DNA from: Sordaria brevicollis
Lineage: Eukaryota; Ascomycota; Sordariomycetes; Sordariales; Sordariaceae
DNA: 64,000 bases
Reading direction: 5' to 3'
Assembly: GCA_033439795.1 (NCBI GenBank)
Contig: JAUTDP010000015.1
Span: forward strand, 1,426,001-1,490,000
Shown here: piece after piece, positions 45,153 to 56,663 of the stretch
How positions within the stretch are numbered: the first letter of the stretch is position 1
How the letters are laid out: each line of letters starts with the position of its first letter
The notes under the pieces: model-generated
What the model saw: only the letters and a program-made list of their open reading frames with translations
The model's database searches: none
Told to the model about the DNA's origin: nothing
Made by a program: the position numbers and the translations under genes

Positions 45153-46649
45153 CTATTTTCCCGAGTCGTCACCTCCTGGCTTGTCACCTCCAGGCCCTGA
45201 GCCTGAGCCCGCGTCAGACGCTTGAGACACAGACACTTGCAGAAAAGGATGGCTCAAGATGTTTTCCAGGGACATCCTCTGGTCCGGAAACCACTTGAAA
45301 ATACCCATCAGCAGATCCAGGAAGTCCTCAGCGTGATCACGGCCCACTTCGCTCTTCCACACGGCCACATGGAGAGGGCTCTTGTTATCCTCCTCCACCT
45401 TTCTGTACCGCTTCCTCCATTTCTTCAGCGTGCTGTACTCGAGGAAGCCAACGTGCGCCGGGTTAGTGGGAAACACATGGTTCTTCCCTCTTCTTCGCTC
45501 CTTCCACGCGTTTCGGTACGGCACGGGAATCGGGCCAAGGAAGAACTCCATCCCGGCGAGGACGTTAGTTTCAGGGCGCTCCGCGTTGACCGATGGCCAG
45601 TCGTCTGGAAACGCAGGCTGCTGCGTGTGGATTCTGACCATGGAGCAGCCCAGCGCCCAGATGTCACTTTGCACGCTCATGTACCCGTGCCGGCGTACGA
45701 TGAGCTCTGGCGCTTGGTAGTTGACGGGAATCAGCGAGTGGCGCGGTGCCCATGTGTGGTGCCAGGCCGAGCCCAGGTCGATTACGGTTGCGCAAAGGAG
45801 TTGTTGAGATCCTCCTGCTTGAGCTTCTTTTTGTTGTCCTACAAGGCACATGTCCAGGTTCTTGTCATCCAGAATCATCTTGAATTCCTTTACATTGCAC
45901 CTGGCCGGGAAACATAGATACTCTGGTTCTATGAAGGGAACGGGATCCTTCAGTGCGACTGCCACCGGTTGTCCGTACACCGATAGGATTTCGTTCTCGC
46001 TGAGCTTGTCTAGGTGAGGTAAGTAGTACAGGATATTGGACGGCCTAAAGTCACCGTGGGCAATTCCCATCTTATGCAACTTCTGGAGAGCCTCTGCGAT
46101 TTGCCGGCAAGCGAACCGACTTGCGTAATCCTTTCCATTCCCTAGCTGCTCCAAGTTCGAAAGATCAAAGACGCCCATATCATCCACTTTGGGACCAAGA
46201 AGAGGAAGCACAGAGCAGGTATAAATAGTTTTACCGTCGAGCCCTCCCTTGATAGGGAATTGCTCGTACGGAATGGCGACCTGGTACTCGGTTAGCGCTT
46301 TTTCGGGAGTGATATCGGCACGCTTGAACTCCTTCAAGACAAGAAGGTCAGTGTCGGCAGTCCCCCGACGGTGGATCTTGATGGCTTTCCATCTCGAAGG
46401 AGCATTTGCCGGTGGCTTCGTGTCCTCGACGAGCCAGACGGTGCCGTAGGTTCCGTACCCGAGCTTGTTGATGACGCGGAAAATCCTGTCGGCCCTTTTC
46501 GCCCCGATCTCAGTGTTGATCTTTATGGGAAATAGTTTGCCTGATGTGTACAAATTACGCCTCTCGCTGTGCCAGTTGGCTGCTTCTTCTTTGGTAAGGA
46601 TCTTGACTGAGACTTCGAGAGGACCTTCTTCGCGACTAGCGGCGGACAT
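45153..46649 (-). CDS. SRPK-like serine/threonine protein kinase
   Basis: A single open exon; the ATG at 46649 (MSAASREEG) gives 498 aa, and an in-frame ATG at 46754 would add 35 residues. Kinase motifs in order: glycine loop KLGYGTYGTVWLVED (about residues 62-76), the VAIK-type lysine in WKAIKIH, catalytic loop IAHGDFRPSNILYY (HxD with the Mg-binding Asn), VIDLGSAW in place of DFG, APELIVRRHGYMSVQSDIWA as the APE/DxW region, and WFPDQRMSLENILSHPFL near the end. DLG and a large insert between the catalytic loop and activation segment are typical of SRPK-related kinases, which phosphorylate Arg-Ser-type proteins; many fungal paralogues are uncharacterised. All essential catalytic residues seem present. 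The tail is Gly/Ser-rich. Localisation and substrate unknown. Confidence 0.88.
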   Translation of the reverse strand: MSAASREEGPLEVSVKILTKEEAANWHSERRNLYTSGKLFPIKINTEIGAKRADRIFRVINKLGYGTYGTVWLVEDTKPPANAPSRWKAIKIHRRGTADTDLLVLKEFKRADITPEKALTEYQVAIPYEQFPIKGGLDGKTIYTCSVLPLLGPKVDDMGVFDLSNLEQLGNGKDYASRFACRQIAEALQKLHKMGIAHGDFRPSNILYYLPHLDKLSENEILSVYGQPVAVALKDPVPFIEPEYLCFPARCNVKEFKMILDDKNLDMCLVGQQKEAQAGGSQQLLCATVIDLGSAWHHTWAPRHSLIPVNYQAPELIVRRHGYMSVQSDIWALGCSMVRIHTQQPAFPDDWPSVNAERPETNVLAGMEFFLGPIPVPYRNAWKERRRGKNHVFPTNPAHVGFLEYSTLKKWRKRYRKVEEDNKSPLHVAVWKSEVGRDHAEDFLDLLMGIFKWFPDQRMSLENILSHPFLQVSVSQASDAGSGSGPGGDKPGGDDSGK

Positions 46650-47622
46650 TGTAATACGACGCAGCCTCCTGGTGCTGGCAGGATGCTCCTTAGGTAAGTC
46701 GGCCGGCGAGACATAGGACGATATGCTAACTGAAAAACATGATGTAGCCTTCAAATCTTTCCAGGCTCGGAGTGCCTTTAAGTCGAACCAAAAACCTTGT
46801 CAAGTTGTCGCCGAAGCCACGTTCAGCTTCCAGTGTCTGCGGTTCTACATGGTCTAGTACCTTCACCTAGACGAATGTGTCAGTCTTCACCATGAGGTGA
46901 CCCTTCTAGGACCCTCAGGGATACCGTCACCGGGCAGCTTGTCGTTGTGGCATCCCCAATGGGATAAAATGCCGACGGAATCAAACGACGGTCTTTTCAC
47001 CTCTGATGGACAAAACACCACGAAGCTTTATCGACCATTGCCGTTGTTATCTCGTGATGTGGAAGCCGATGGAACGGATAATGATCGTCATTCCCGTTTC
47101 ATCCCACTCAGTATATCTACTGAACTGACTCTCATCCCAACCACGATAAAGCCTTCGGGATTCATGACACAGAACCGTTTGGATGAATGATGCCCACATT
47201 CGCTCTGACCTCTTCTTTTGTGGAACTCTACTTACACATGCAATTCGTTCCACCAAACATGCCAGCCAAGGTTGATCCCGGGTGAAAGCCGCGGAGGCCA
47301 AGCTCTTTGCATTTCTTGTTGATTCGAACAACATGACGTGAGCCCAGCTGGGGCAGTTTCGGACGACTCAGTTGTTCCAGAATCAAATAATCGGGGGTCA
47401 CGGTGAAAACGTGCTGTGGCTAAACAAAGGGAACTGTTTTCTAGAAACATTGACTATTTAATTCTTGCATTGTGGTTCGCCAAGCAGCTCCGCGGAGATG
47501 ACTTTCGCACGTTCGGACAGCCAAGCTAACTTATTCAACCTTCATCGATGTTATCTTGAGAAGATCATCGTCGCCAACGACAACAAAAGAAACCATCACT
47601 TGAAACGGAACAAACACGTGTG
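46650..47622. other. Intergenic region, divergent promoters
   Basis: A 1-kb spacer between the kinase (-) and the DUF3112 gene (+). No gene is supportable. Confidence 0.5.
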
Positions 47623-48983
47623 ATGTATCTACAAGATGGCACGCTACCTGTAAGCATGGCCTTTTCTTCATTGTATGTTTTTGTTTCCATCCGGGACAAG
47701 ATAGATCCAAACAAAACTAACTTCACCTCTAGCTTCCTCTTCACCGGAGGGAAGAAGTCATCGTCTCCATCCCCAACGGCAGCGAATGGGCCGTGCTAGG
47801 CGGAATCCCGACCGAGGGGGTCGACATCCCCATCTCCTCCGTCTTCATCTTGCTGTTCGGCATCGCCGCTGTCTGGCACCTCTACACCTACTTCTGGGTC
47901 GACCGCCGGCGGCTCCCCCGACAGCGCCACTTCTTCGCCATGATGCTCTTCGTCTTCTCCACGCTGCGCATGTTCTCCCTCGTCATGCGCATCATCTGGG
48001 CCGCCTCGGTGACGGACCCGCACATCCCCGAGCAGGTCGTCGCCGTCCCTGCCCGCACCTTCACCACGGCGGGTAACACGCTCATCTATATCCTCAATTT
48101 TTTCACCGTCCGCCGATTCAACCGCGACTACGCCCTTTTCGGGGCGCACCCCGCACCCCTGAGGATCACCCGCTTCCTCATGTTCGCCACGCTGGCCTGT
48201 CTCGTCATGATCGTCACCAGCTTGGTCGACAGCTACCACGAGCACACGGACGCCGTCGAAAAGCAAGGGCGCGCGGTGCAACTCGCCGCCCTTACCATTC
48301 TCACAGTCTTGGCATTCTGCCCCATCATCATGGCGAGCTTGGGACACGTCTTTCGCGATAATGCCAAGGTTTACGGCGGCTCGCAAGAAGAAAAAAGAAG
48401 ATACAAGGCTCGGATGAGGCTGATCATGATCTCGTCGCTCCTCATGACGCTGGACGTCGGGTACGAGTGCGGTGTGGCGTATGCCAGACGGCCCGTCGAG
48501 AGGCCGGCGTGGTGGCATCATCGCGCGGCGCTGTATCTTTCGGATTACCTGCTGGAGCTTTTGATGGTGGCGCTCTTTGGGGTGGCTAGGTTGGATAGGC
48601 GGTTTAAGATGATGCGGGCTTCTGAGAGGTTGGGGAGTCGAGATGGTGGTGGTAGTCCGTTTGGGCAGCAACAACGACAGAATATAAACGCGGCGGAGAT
48701 GGGAATGGCTATTGGTGCGAGAGAATACTATGAAGACCAGCAGCGGCATGAGCATGGACATGGTTTAACACGTCCTGACTCTGGGTATGCTCATGCCCAT
48801 GACGACACCGATGAACATGATCATGAACATGAGCATAATGGGTTCTGGAAGGAAATGTTGCATATTCCGTCGGAGGCTGATCCCCATGGATTTGCCGGGG
48901 AAAGTGAACAAGAAGAGGGTTCGGGAAGGGAAAGGTTCTCGGACAGGATAAATACGGATGAGGATATTTTTGGGTCGGGGTGA
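47623..48983 (+). CDS. DUF3112 multi-helix membrane protein
   Basis: Two exons are modelled (47623..47649, 47733..48983), giving 425 aa. The large exon carries the DUF3112 pattern: LGGIPTEGVDIPISSVFILL at the start of helix 1, HFFAMMLFVFSTLRMFSLVM then RIIWAASVTDP, FTTAGNTLIYILNFFTVRRF, RFLMFATLACLVMIVTSLVD and ILTVLAFCPIIMASLGHVF, with YLSDYLLELLMVALFGVARL as the last helix. This gives about seven helices. The family is restricted to fungi and has no known function. The C-terminal tail is His/Asp-rich (AHAHDDTDEHDHEHEHN), possibly metal-binding. The exon-1 start (MYLQDGTLP) is the only nearby ATG that joins in frame, but it is short and less certain than the rest. Confidence 0.82.
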
Positions 48984-49459
48984 CAAGTGAAGGGCTACAG
49001 GTCCCTTGTTTAGATAGGGTAGAAGGAGACTAGACACTGGATGTTTCTCTCGGTTTTAGAACTGTGTCGCTGGTACTTTGCGGTTAGGTTTTTGGGTGCA
49101 GCATCGGGTTGGCCGCTGCTAAGGGTATTTCTATAGAGGTAGATAGTGGGACATGCTTTTGTCCTGTGTATGATGACCGACAGTAGGTGTATGAAAAAGA
49201 GACAAGACAGAACCACACAGAGAGTGTTCATGTGCTCTCTTTCCTGAAAGGGAGACTGTTGGTTGTGGAGGGCTCACTATCCTCCGTGTCACTCAATATG
49301 GACCAGCAGGACCAACACTTTCTCTTTTTCAAGCTGACACAAACAGCGACGCCACAAAAAAAAGGCAAAACAAGAGAGGAAAAAACGAAAGACAAAAGGC
49401 ACTGAAGGACCTGTGAACAGAAAAGTGAAAAAAAAAAACAGTTTTATGTGATCATCGTG
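48984..49459. other. Intergenic region before tRNA-Ser
   Basis: 3' region of the DUF3112 gene; no gene seen. The A11 run at 49428-49438 is the oligo-T Pol III terminator of the minus-strand tRNA. Confidence 0.5.
49428..49438 (-). terminator. Pol III terminator (T11) of tRNA-Ser
   Basis: Eleven consecutive T bases on the minus strand, 21 nt downstream of the tRNA 3' end. Confidence 0.8.
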
Positions 49460-49541
49460 CGACGTGGGCCTGATTCGAACAGACGCTCCCGAAGGAACAA
49501 GATTTCTAGTCTTGCGCATTAGACCACTCTGCCACCACGCC
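49460..49541 (-). tRNA. tRNA-Ser(AGA)
   Basis: An 82-nt intronless tRNA on the minus strand. The acceptor stem GGCGTGG pairs with CCACGTC (one G-U pair). The anticodon stem CAAGA/TCTTG encloses loop CTAGAAA with anticodon AGA (+ strand 49505-49507). A long class-II variable arm (around TTCCTTCGGGA) and T-loop TTCGAAT confirm a serine tRNA. Confidence 0.96.
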
Positions 49542-50019
49542 GAGTGATTATTGGTTGTTGAGAGATCTGTGCGGATTCTTCACCTATAAGGAAAATCACT
49601 CCACTCGCTGTGCTTCTCTAGCACCTCCACGAGGGATGATAAAGCTACCAGATCCCCTTTTTTTTTTAAAAAAAAAAAAAAAATAACGGATCTTCAAGGG
49701 CATTATTTCCAACATCAGATGTCCCGAGTACCATTCATGAATGTAGCTATGTATTTTCAGAGTGAATAGACAAGGTTTATATACATGAACGTGCTATCCT
49801 GTCAGCAGCCCATCACAGCATAATGAGTTGACAAAATTTAACAACCACCTTTTCAAGACCTGTTGATCCTTGCGGAAACCCTGTTGCTTCCCTGCGGCTC
49901 GCTACTTTCTTGTCCAAGAGAGGAAACTTGCAAGGAAACCTAATAAGACGGGACTTCCATCCCACCCCCCTCCCACACGCTAGACTCCAGAGGCACCTAC
50001 TTGTAGGTAGGTTCATAAT
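49542..50019. other. Intergenic region with T10A16 palindrome
   Basis: It contains ten T bases followed by sixteen A bases (49658-49683), a perfect self-complementary T/A block. Otherwise no feature is seen. Confidence 0.6.
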
Positions 50020-50851
50020 CTAGCACCCACTAGTCTTCACAGCACTAACCGCACAAGCCGTCCCGCTTGGTCCGCTGCCCACCTTAACCGGCTCTTTACT
50101 GTTATCCGACGTACCCTGATAGATCCAGCACAAGCTGGAGTCTTTCACGCACGAATCTTTGATCAAGGTAGAATCTCCATAGTTGGCGTTCACACCGGCC
50201 ACCACTTTTGCTCCCTCGACCTTGACGTTGGTAAAAGTCGACGCGCGCGCTTTCTGGGTGCCGCAATTGCCGCACGACCGGTACAGCTTGCCGACGTTGG
50301 TCGCGTAAAAGTTCTTGACGGCCACGGTCCCGCCGCCGTTGTGCTGGAACACCTTGTCGTCGGCGTTGCGGGCGCCGCCGCCGTTGACGTACGAGGTACC
50401 CGAGGACTGCTTGAAGGTGGCGGCGTCTTCGCAGACGTCTGTCCACCAGCTGTTTTCCCCCCCTTCATCAGCCTCTGCAGTTCTTGAAAAGACAGGCGGA
50501 AAAGAAAATAGGAGATGGAAAGACTTACACATTATTCAAAGTACACTTCCCCAAACAATGAACCCCCTCGCCGTTGTTGGGTCCAATCACCACGTTGCTG
50601 AGCGTGGCGCCGTCCTCGAGAATGAAAACGGCATCCTTATCTCCGCCCTCGGACTGGTCGTTGCACGTCGAGGGCGACCGGTCCCACTGGTACATGCCGC
50701 CGTCCAGGCTGCCGCCCGCGGCCACGGTCTTGACGGCCGCCAGGTTGGTCGTGCCCGAGGGTTTGGGGAAGGTGGTTTGCAGGTTGGTGTTGGTGGTGGC
50801 TGCGGAGGCGAGGGAGGCCACGGCGAGAAGGGAAAGGGACTTGATGGACAT
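50020..50851 (-). CDS. Pectate lyase, polysaccharide lyase family 3
   Basis: Two exons, complement(50020..50449, 50529..50851), encode 250 aa. MSIKSLSLLAVASLASA is the signal peptide; an upstream in-frame Met at 50971 would push it inside, so 50851 is used. The PL3 right-handed beta-helix motifs are in order: MYQWDRSPSTCNDQSEGGDK, AVFILEDGATLSNVVIG, GEGVHCLGKCTLNNV, WWTDVCEDAATFK, DDKVFQHNGGGTVAVKNFY, YRSCGNCGTQKAR and VVAGVNANYGDSTLIKD. PL3 enzymes cleave de-esterified pectin (polygalacturonate) by Ca2+-dependent beta-elimination outside the cell. Length matches the family (about 240-260 aa). A plant-cell-wall role is well supported. Confidence 0.94.
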
Positions 50852-53134
50852 GTTTGTTGGTTGATATAGGGATGGTTTAAGTTGGTCGGGTTGGTTTGTA
50901 CAAGTTGGTGAAGTGGTGGACTTCCTCGAGACAGGTTCGATGATGAGCTTGGTTGATCTCAAAATAGTCATGACATCGAGTTGCCATGTCTCCTCTTATA
51001 TAACGTCTCGACTTACTTGATCGGATCATCAAAAACAACTATGTATACCCACTCCTATCCCATGTAGACGATCCTTTCGTATTGTCAAGTGTAGGTAGGT
51101 AGATATATCTGACGTTGTAACGGCAGTGGCTTTCTCCGTGTATGTCCGTCCGTCCTCCGATGTGTTCACCAGTCACCACTGAGGCTGGTCCCCGGAGCTA
51201 GACATGCCTCTCCCCCCCCTTCTCTTGATCCACATGCTCTTGTTCGTTAGTTCGTCCGTTGGGTCAGTTTCATGCCCTTCCACCAATCCCGGAAAAGCCT
51301 TGATCGGGGGAATTTAAGATTTTGGATTGTGGAGAAAACGTGGCCCTGTTTCGAAACTTGACCATGTCTACAACTTTCTTGCGCATGGCGGGCCTTGCCC
51401 AGAGGGGGAAAAAAGAAAACAGGGCCAACTTTGTATGCTGGTATCCGCAGGAGACACTACATGTCTTTTTCCTCGTGTTTCCCCTGGCCAGCCCTGACAC
51501 TGACACCGAAACTACCTAGGCTGGAAAGGGAAAGACTAGCCTATGGCTACCTCTATGATTTGTTTCTCGGTCTGTGTAATAATAGACAGAAAAGACACAC
51601 GGCTAGACCTGCGCATTGCCCTCTAGATACACCCCACCGTAATTATCTACGGCGGTCATGAAGACAAAGTCATTTCTAACAATGACCCTAATTGCGAGAT
51701 ATCGTGACCTCGGCTCATCGGACTACATACCTCCTCTCTCGGAAAAATCCATTTCTTATCACCTGAACCCTGATCAGTGCATGACTGTCTCGGGCTTCTT
51801 CTACATAAGGACATCGCGGAGTGACAGCTTGCGAGCCATCCCAAAAGAGACAAGCTAGTATAGCTGGCTACTAGTCCATTTTGCATGCACCCCGGATTTT
51901 ACTGCCCCTTTCTGCAAAAGATAGTCTTACCTATGATAGACCAGACCCGGGGACTAGTCGTGTTTGTTCCCGGGTCTATGAATGGAAAGGTCAATAAATG
52001 GACATCCGATTGTATAACCTTCCACTGCTCGCGATAGTGGACTTGGATGCTGATATTGATCAAGAACACCTTGACAAGAGCCTCGAAACTCCGTATCGAT
52101 TATCCATGACTTAGGTTGAAATATTGTCTTATGCCACTGAGGCCCTGAGGGGGGACTGAACTGACTCTTGCAGCTCGAGCTTTTGGCAAGGACAGCGGCA
52201 CTTGGTAATTTCTCCGGTTCTTTTTAGTTTCCATAGTGAGGTGACTCCGATGATCTGATCCGATCTGTTGCTTGTCATGGCTCGAGCATGGGTATCGACA
52301 GTTGTGTACTTTCAATTTCGCAAACCTTGCGGTTTCGACGTTCGTGTGTAGCTTTTCCCAAATTCAAGAATTACGTTCAGAGTCGCAACAATTGCAACGT
52401 CTTGGCAGCGAGCTCTGGCGATGGTTGGTGGGATTTTTCCGGAGGACTTGAATTCTGGAACAGCCCCTTGTCTTGAGCGTAGGAGATGTGACTTGGGAGA
52501 ATGGATTCGTGGATTCATGAACCCGATCTCTCGGAGATACAACGGTTTCGTTAACGGAGGGTACAGTCGATATGTGGGAGCGAAGCGAAGAAAGAATAAC
52601 CAAGAGATCTCGGTGTTGCGCGCTGTTACAGTCCACCTTTCCAAGGTTGATGGTTACGTGGTTCTGGGACACTGGGTTCTTCCATCCTGGTAGGATAACT
52701 GAAACCATAACGAGATGACCGACGGAAAAACATCGGTTGTTATTTTGTAATACCACGTTATATTTGCGTGGCCAATGTGGACTGGATTAATGGGTTGAAG
52801 ATTGTGTGAACGACAATATTGGAAACTCTGAGTGGTGGGTTCTAGTTCGGTAGAGGCACCCTTTTAACATCCCAAAAGCGCATGCTTTCTGACAAGAGAC
52901 GCTCTCAATGATACTTCGAAATCAGTGCTATTAATTCCCTGAATGATGATGAGTTAGAGCTGCTCATTGCGCTGGGGCACCCGAACTCCTAGCGTGTCGT
53001 GTGTTCCTGCCAAACAATAAACCTTACCCATGCCATTAACCTTTTACCTTGAGATGTCTGATTAGTCTCGACTTTTAGTAAACGCAAACGCCCTAGAGTC
53101 AAGAAGCCGGAAATATCAGAAGTGGCTTCGACCA
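50852..53134. other. Long intergenic region
   Basis: A 2.3-kb spacer upstream of the pectate lyase. Two overlapping open frames (52312-52756, both strands) have no recognisable domain. I see no RNA gene or transposon; it may simply hold a large lyase promoter and the kinase 3' region. Confidence 0.5.
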
Positions 53135-55685
53135 TCAAACAATGTCATCGGGTGAGAGATCGGAATGTGGCCAGTGGGACCATCTATCATGCCCAGCCTG
53201 CACGGCACAGAGCATTCCCATGCGATTTGTAACCCATAAAATCATGAAATGCAACAGTAGAAGGGAAACACTCGTTTTCCAGCTAACGGCCGCTCCGGGT
53301 CTCAAATACTGTCCGTCGTTGTAGGCGGGAGCAACGTCGGGAGCGGCCATAACGATGTGTCCGTCATGATCACCCATTTGACTGGTCTGGTTGTCCAATT
53401 GCCCATTGCTGCTCACTCGTCTGTTCCCGGGAGGAACCTCAAGCATGACGTTGCTCCTTCTTCTTGTTGGAGTCAGACTGCCAACCGGATTCAATAGGTC
53501 CAGAATCGCCAGAGCGAAGACTGATGTCAGAATGCCAAGATTAGAAGCATAGGGCCAGCAGGTCCACGATAGCGAGAATATTTTGATGCCCAAAAAGGCA
53601 AGCCTGACCAGAACGCCGAGAGGAGGACCATTCGCCTCCAACCACCTCCCAGCGTGATATTGTGTTAAAACTGCGCGGTGCTTCATCTGTTCAAGGCGGG
53701 TGCTAGGCGGAGGCATAAGCAACGGCGTGGTAATGGCTGGCGGTGAAGGCGTTTGGGAGACGACGCTGCCGTTCCGAGAGACTGGGCCGAGCCCAAACTG
53801 GGAGCTCTGATGCTCGGGCGATGGCGTGTCGCGGCTACGTGATAGTGTCAACGATTGGGAATGCGTGCGCGTGTGGTGCGGCCGCTGATTGGGTGAGCCA
53901 TTTTGATAAGCGTCAGATGCTGGCGAGTACCCATCAACTGACAAAGGAAGATCCTCGTCTGGGAATGGAGTTACTTTGGCGTGTCTATGGTCTGCTTTAG
54001 GAGGATCTGTCAGCGAAGGCGCATCCGAGGACGACGAGGCGGTTGACTGACCTGGCACAGGCGTGCTGGGAGGCAGGGGAGAATCAAGGTCTTGTATCCT
54101 TCGGCCTGCTAGGCCAATCGACGGGACGGAACCCTGAGATTCCCTTCCCACCCCATCTAAGCTTGACTCATTCTTCATGGCACTCAAGACCTCATTCGCA
54201 CTCGGACGCTCGGCTGGGTTGATGGCAAGAAGGCGCTTGAGTAGTTGATACAGCTTTGCGGGAAGGTCGGGACGCTCGCGCCGTTCGCCCTCAAAACCCT
54301 TCCAATCCGTGATCTCGGTACGCAAGAGATCAATATCCTCCAGCTCCTCGTGGAGAGAATTGGCATTGGCGTAGGGCAACCTTCCGAAACACATAAAGTA
54401 GAGAATCATTCCAAGCGAGAAGATATCCGACTTTGTGGTGAAGTTACCGTACTTGCCGTTGGCATCCTTGATCAACACCTCGGGTGCACAGTAGGAGATG
54501 GTGCCAGTAGATCCGGTTGACATTCGCACGGCGTTTTCGGGTTGAACCTCGCCAAAATCACTGATGAGACAACTAGTGCGACCACCCTCACGATGCAGAA
54601 GGCAGTTGCTGGGTTTCAGATCCCTGTGAATGTAATTGGCGGCATGAAGGTAGGCTAGACCAGATGTGATGTCTTTGAACAGCGAGAATATCTCCTTGAA
54701 AGGCAACTGGCGCTGTGTCACGGAAGGCCTTTCGAGAAGACCCTTTGAACGGCGGCGTCTTTGGGCCTTGATCTCCTCTATGGTTGGCTCCTTGAGCAGG
54801 TCGCCAATGACATAGTTCTGCAGGTCACCTCCGTTACAGTACTGCTGAAGAATGAAGGCGCATGCGACTTTGGGGCCGAACTTGTTGATTTTGACATCCT
54901 CGACCCATGAGAAACGATACGAGACCAAGTTGGGATGTGACAGCTTGGCGAGCAACTCGACTTCGACGAGCACCTTGCCCAGCCAGGCGTGGTCATCGCC
55001 AACAGGCACACGCTTGCAGGCAAAGAGACCCAAGTTGCAACCGTCAATCTCATGGCGCACGAGCATCACGACACCCTTGCCACCGCGACCAAGGGTGCGC
55101 TCCTCGTGGAAGAACTTTTCGAAATAGTTTGGAGCAAAAGCCTCCTTCTTGATGCGCGTGGTCTCGGGAGGGACAGGTTCGCTGCTGACGAATTCGGCAT
55201 TCTGTACGCCTATTTCATTTCCACGATCGTCTATGGCGGGGACGGGACGGACCAAGCGGCGAATAGGGCTTGAGGGTGGGCGTGAGCTTGAGGGGCCTTG
55301 ACCATGGCCGTTGTGGCCGTCGCGCAACATTCGAAAGTAGTCGGGATCAACATAGGATTCCCGTCGGTCCGAGTCATCGTCGACATGGTTCTCGGGTGAG
55401 GTTCGTAGAGGCTGGTGACAGGTGGGACATTCGTGGAGCTGGAGGCCGCGGATCTCGAGGCGCTGGGTGAGGGGATCGCGGACGACTATGGCATTGCGAT
55501 GGCGGCTGTATGGTAGGTCCGAACATGTCAGCGTCTACTGACTCCCTGATTTGATCCGATTCAATGGTGTGGTGTGCCGGGTGTCGTCGAGTAAGGCAAC
55601 GGAGTGTAGGGAGTGAGATGACACAACACATGACGTACAGCACAATCTCCCGCCCTTCGCGGGGGTGGTATGGGATGAGTGACAT
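53135..55685 (-). CDS. IKS1-type serine/threonine protein kinase with C-terminal membrane segments
   Basis: Two exons, complement(53135..55505, 55639..55685), encode 805 aa. The N-terminus has the family signature MSLIPYHPREGREIV, then LRHRNAIVVRDP, a CPTCHQPL putative metal site and YVDPDYFRML. The kinase domain (about residues 145-470) contains RTLGRGGKGVVMLVRH, FACKRV, YIHRDLKPSNCLLH, LISDFGEVQP, SYCAPEVLI, TTKSDIFSLGMILYFM and NPAERPSANEVL; all catalytic residues are intact. A Ser/Pro-rich linker follows. Near the C-terminus are hydrophobic segments (LAFLGIKIFSLSWTCWPYAS and VSLLLLHFMILWVT) that suggest membrane attachment. IKS1 homologues are conserved in ascomycetes; the yeast protein is little studied. 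The role here is unknown beyond kinase activity. Confidence 0.92.
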
Positions 55686-56663
55686 GACGGCGGCGGCGGC
55701 GGTATACAGGTAGTGGTGTTGGGTGTTGTCGTTGTCCTCAGGACCTGGAGCTCGAGACGGAGACGCCCATTCTGTTGATGCCGTGGGCCTTTTTGTCGCC
55801 TTGTCGGGGGACGCTTTGATGGTCAAGCGTCTTTTTATTCTTTCGTTGTGATGTTCTTTGTGATGTTCTTTGACGGTGTCGGGAATAAACTGAATCGCGC
55901 GGGGTGGGATGAAATTGGGAACCTTGATGGAAAATGGAAATGTCAAGTGGGAATGATTCTTTATGAGCTCTCGTCGGGGAAGGTCGTTGTCTAGGCGGGG
56001 AGGGATTCTAATTGCTGGGGATATTCGTTTGCAACTGACTTTTTGATCGCCAATTTGACTATTAGCAGCTAACGTTGCACCAATTAACACCCAGTGACAG
56101 AATAGGAAGTGGCGCTCAATGCCCTATCATCACTCGAAAGGAGCTACAGATGGCCCGTGCGTCCGACGCAAAGAAGAGCATCCGGAGCTCAAATGGGTGA
56201 CACTGCATTTGAGAACTGCAAGTATCTTAACAATTTCCCTAACATTTTTTCTCGGAACTATCACATCTCTTCCCGTCAGGTGGAACTTGTCGTATCCAAT
56301 TCCACTTCTCTCCCAAGTCAACAATCGCGACAATTCTGAACATCACCGGACCTCCCTCCTCTCACCTATTCGACTATATCCAATGCCTCTATAAACTTCT
56401 CTTGTCTATATAACTCATGTAGCACTCACTATGTGTGCGCTACTGCGCTGCCGGCAAATGGCCCGTCTCCTGGCCATGCAGGAGTAACATCATATTATCA
56501 ACCTCTACTCTTCCAGTAATATCTGGTTCCGATGCGGATAAAGTCCATGATGTCCAGGCTCAGCGAGGGGGGTCCTGAAGTCGTCTTGTTTTGTCCAGTG
56601 GTACCACGACTTCAAAACCCACCCTCGATCCTCCCGTCCTCTGCGCCTTCTTGAACCAGATCG
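55686..56663. other. Intergenic region
   Basis: Upstream region of the IKS1 gene and 3' flank of the nucleoside permease gene. No gene is seen. Confidence 0.5.

Noticed and set aside
45222..45917. 231-codon + frame opposite the kinase
   Set aside because: It is antisense to conserved kinase motifs and has no features of its own.
45153..46649. Kinase as a pseudokinase because of DLG in place of DFG
   Set aside because: DLG is normal for SRPK-related kinases, and the Lys, HxD and Asn residues are present.
47796..48761. 321-codon minus-strand frame opposite the DUF3112 gene
   Set aside because: It is the complement of a GC-rich coding exon with no recognisable protein; the + strand has clear membrane helices.
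52312..52756. Possible small gene in the 2.3-kb spacer
   Set aside because: Frames are open on both strands but show no domain, signal, or plausible splice structure.
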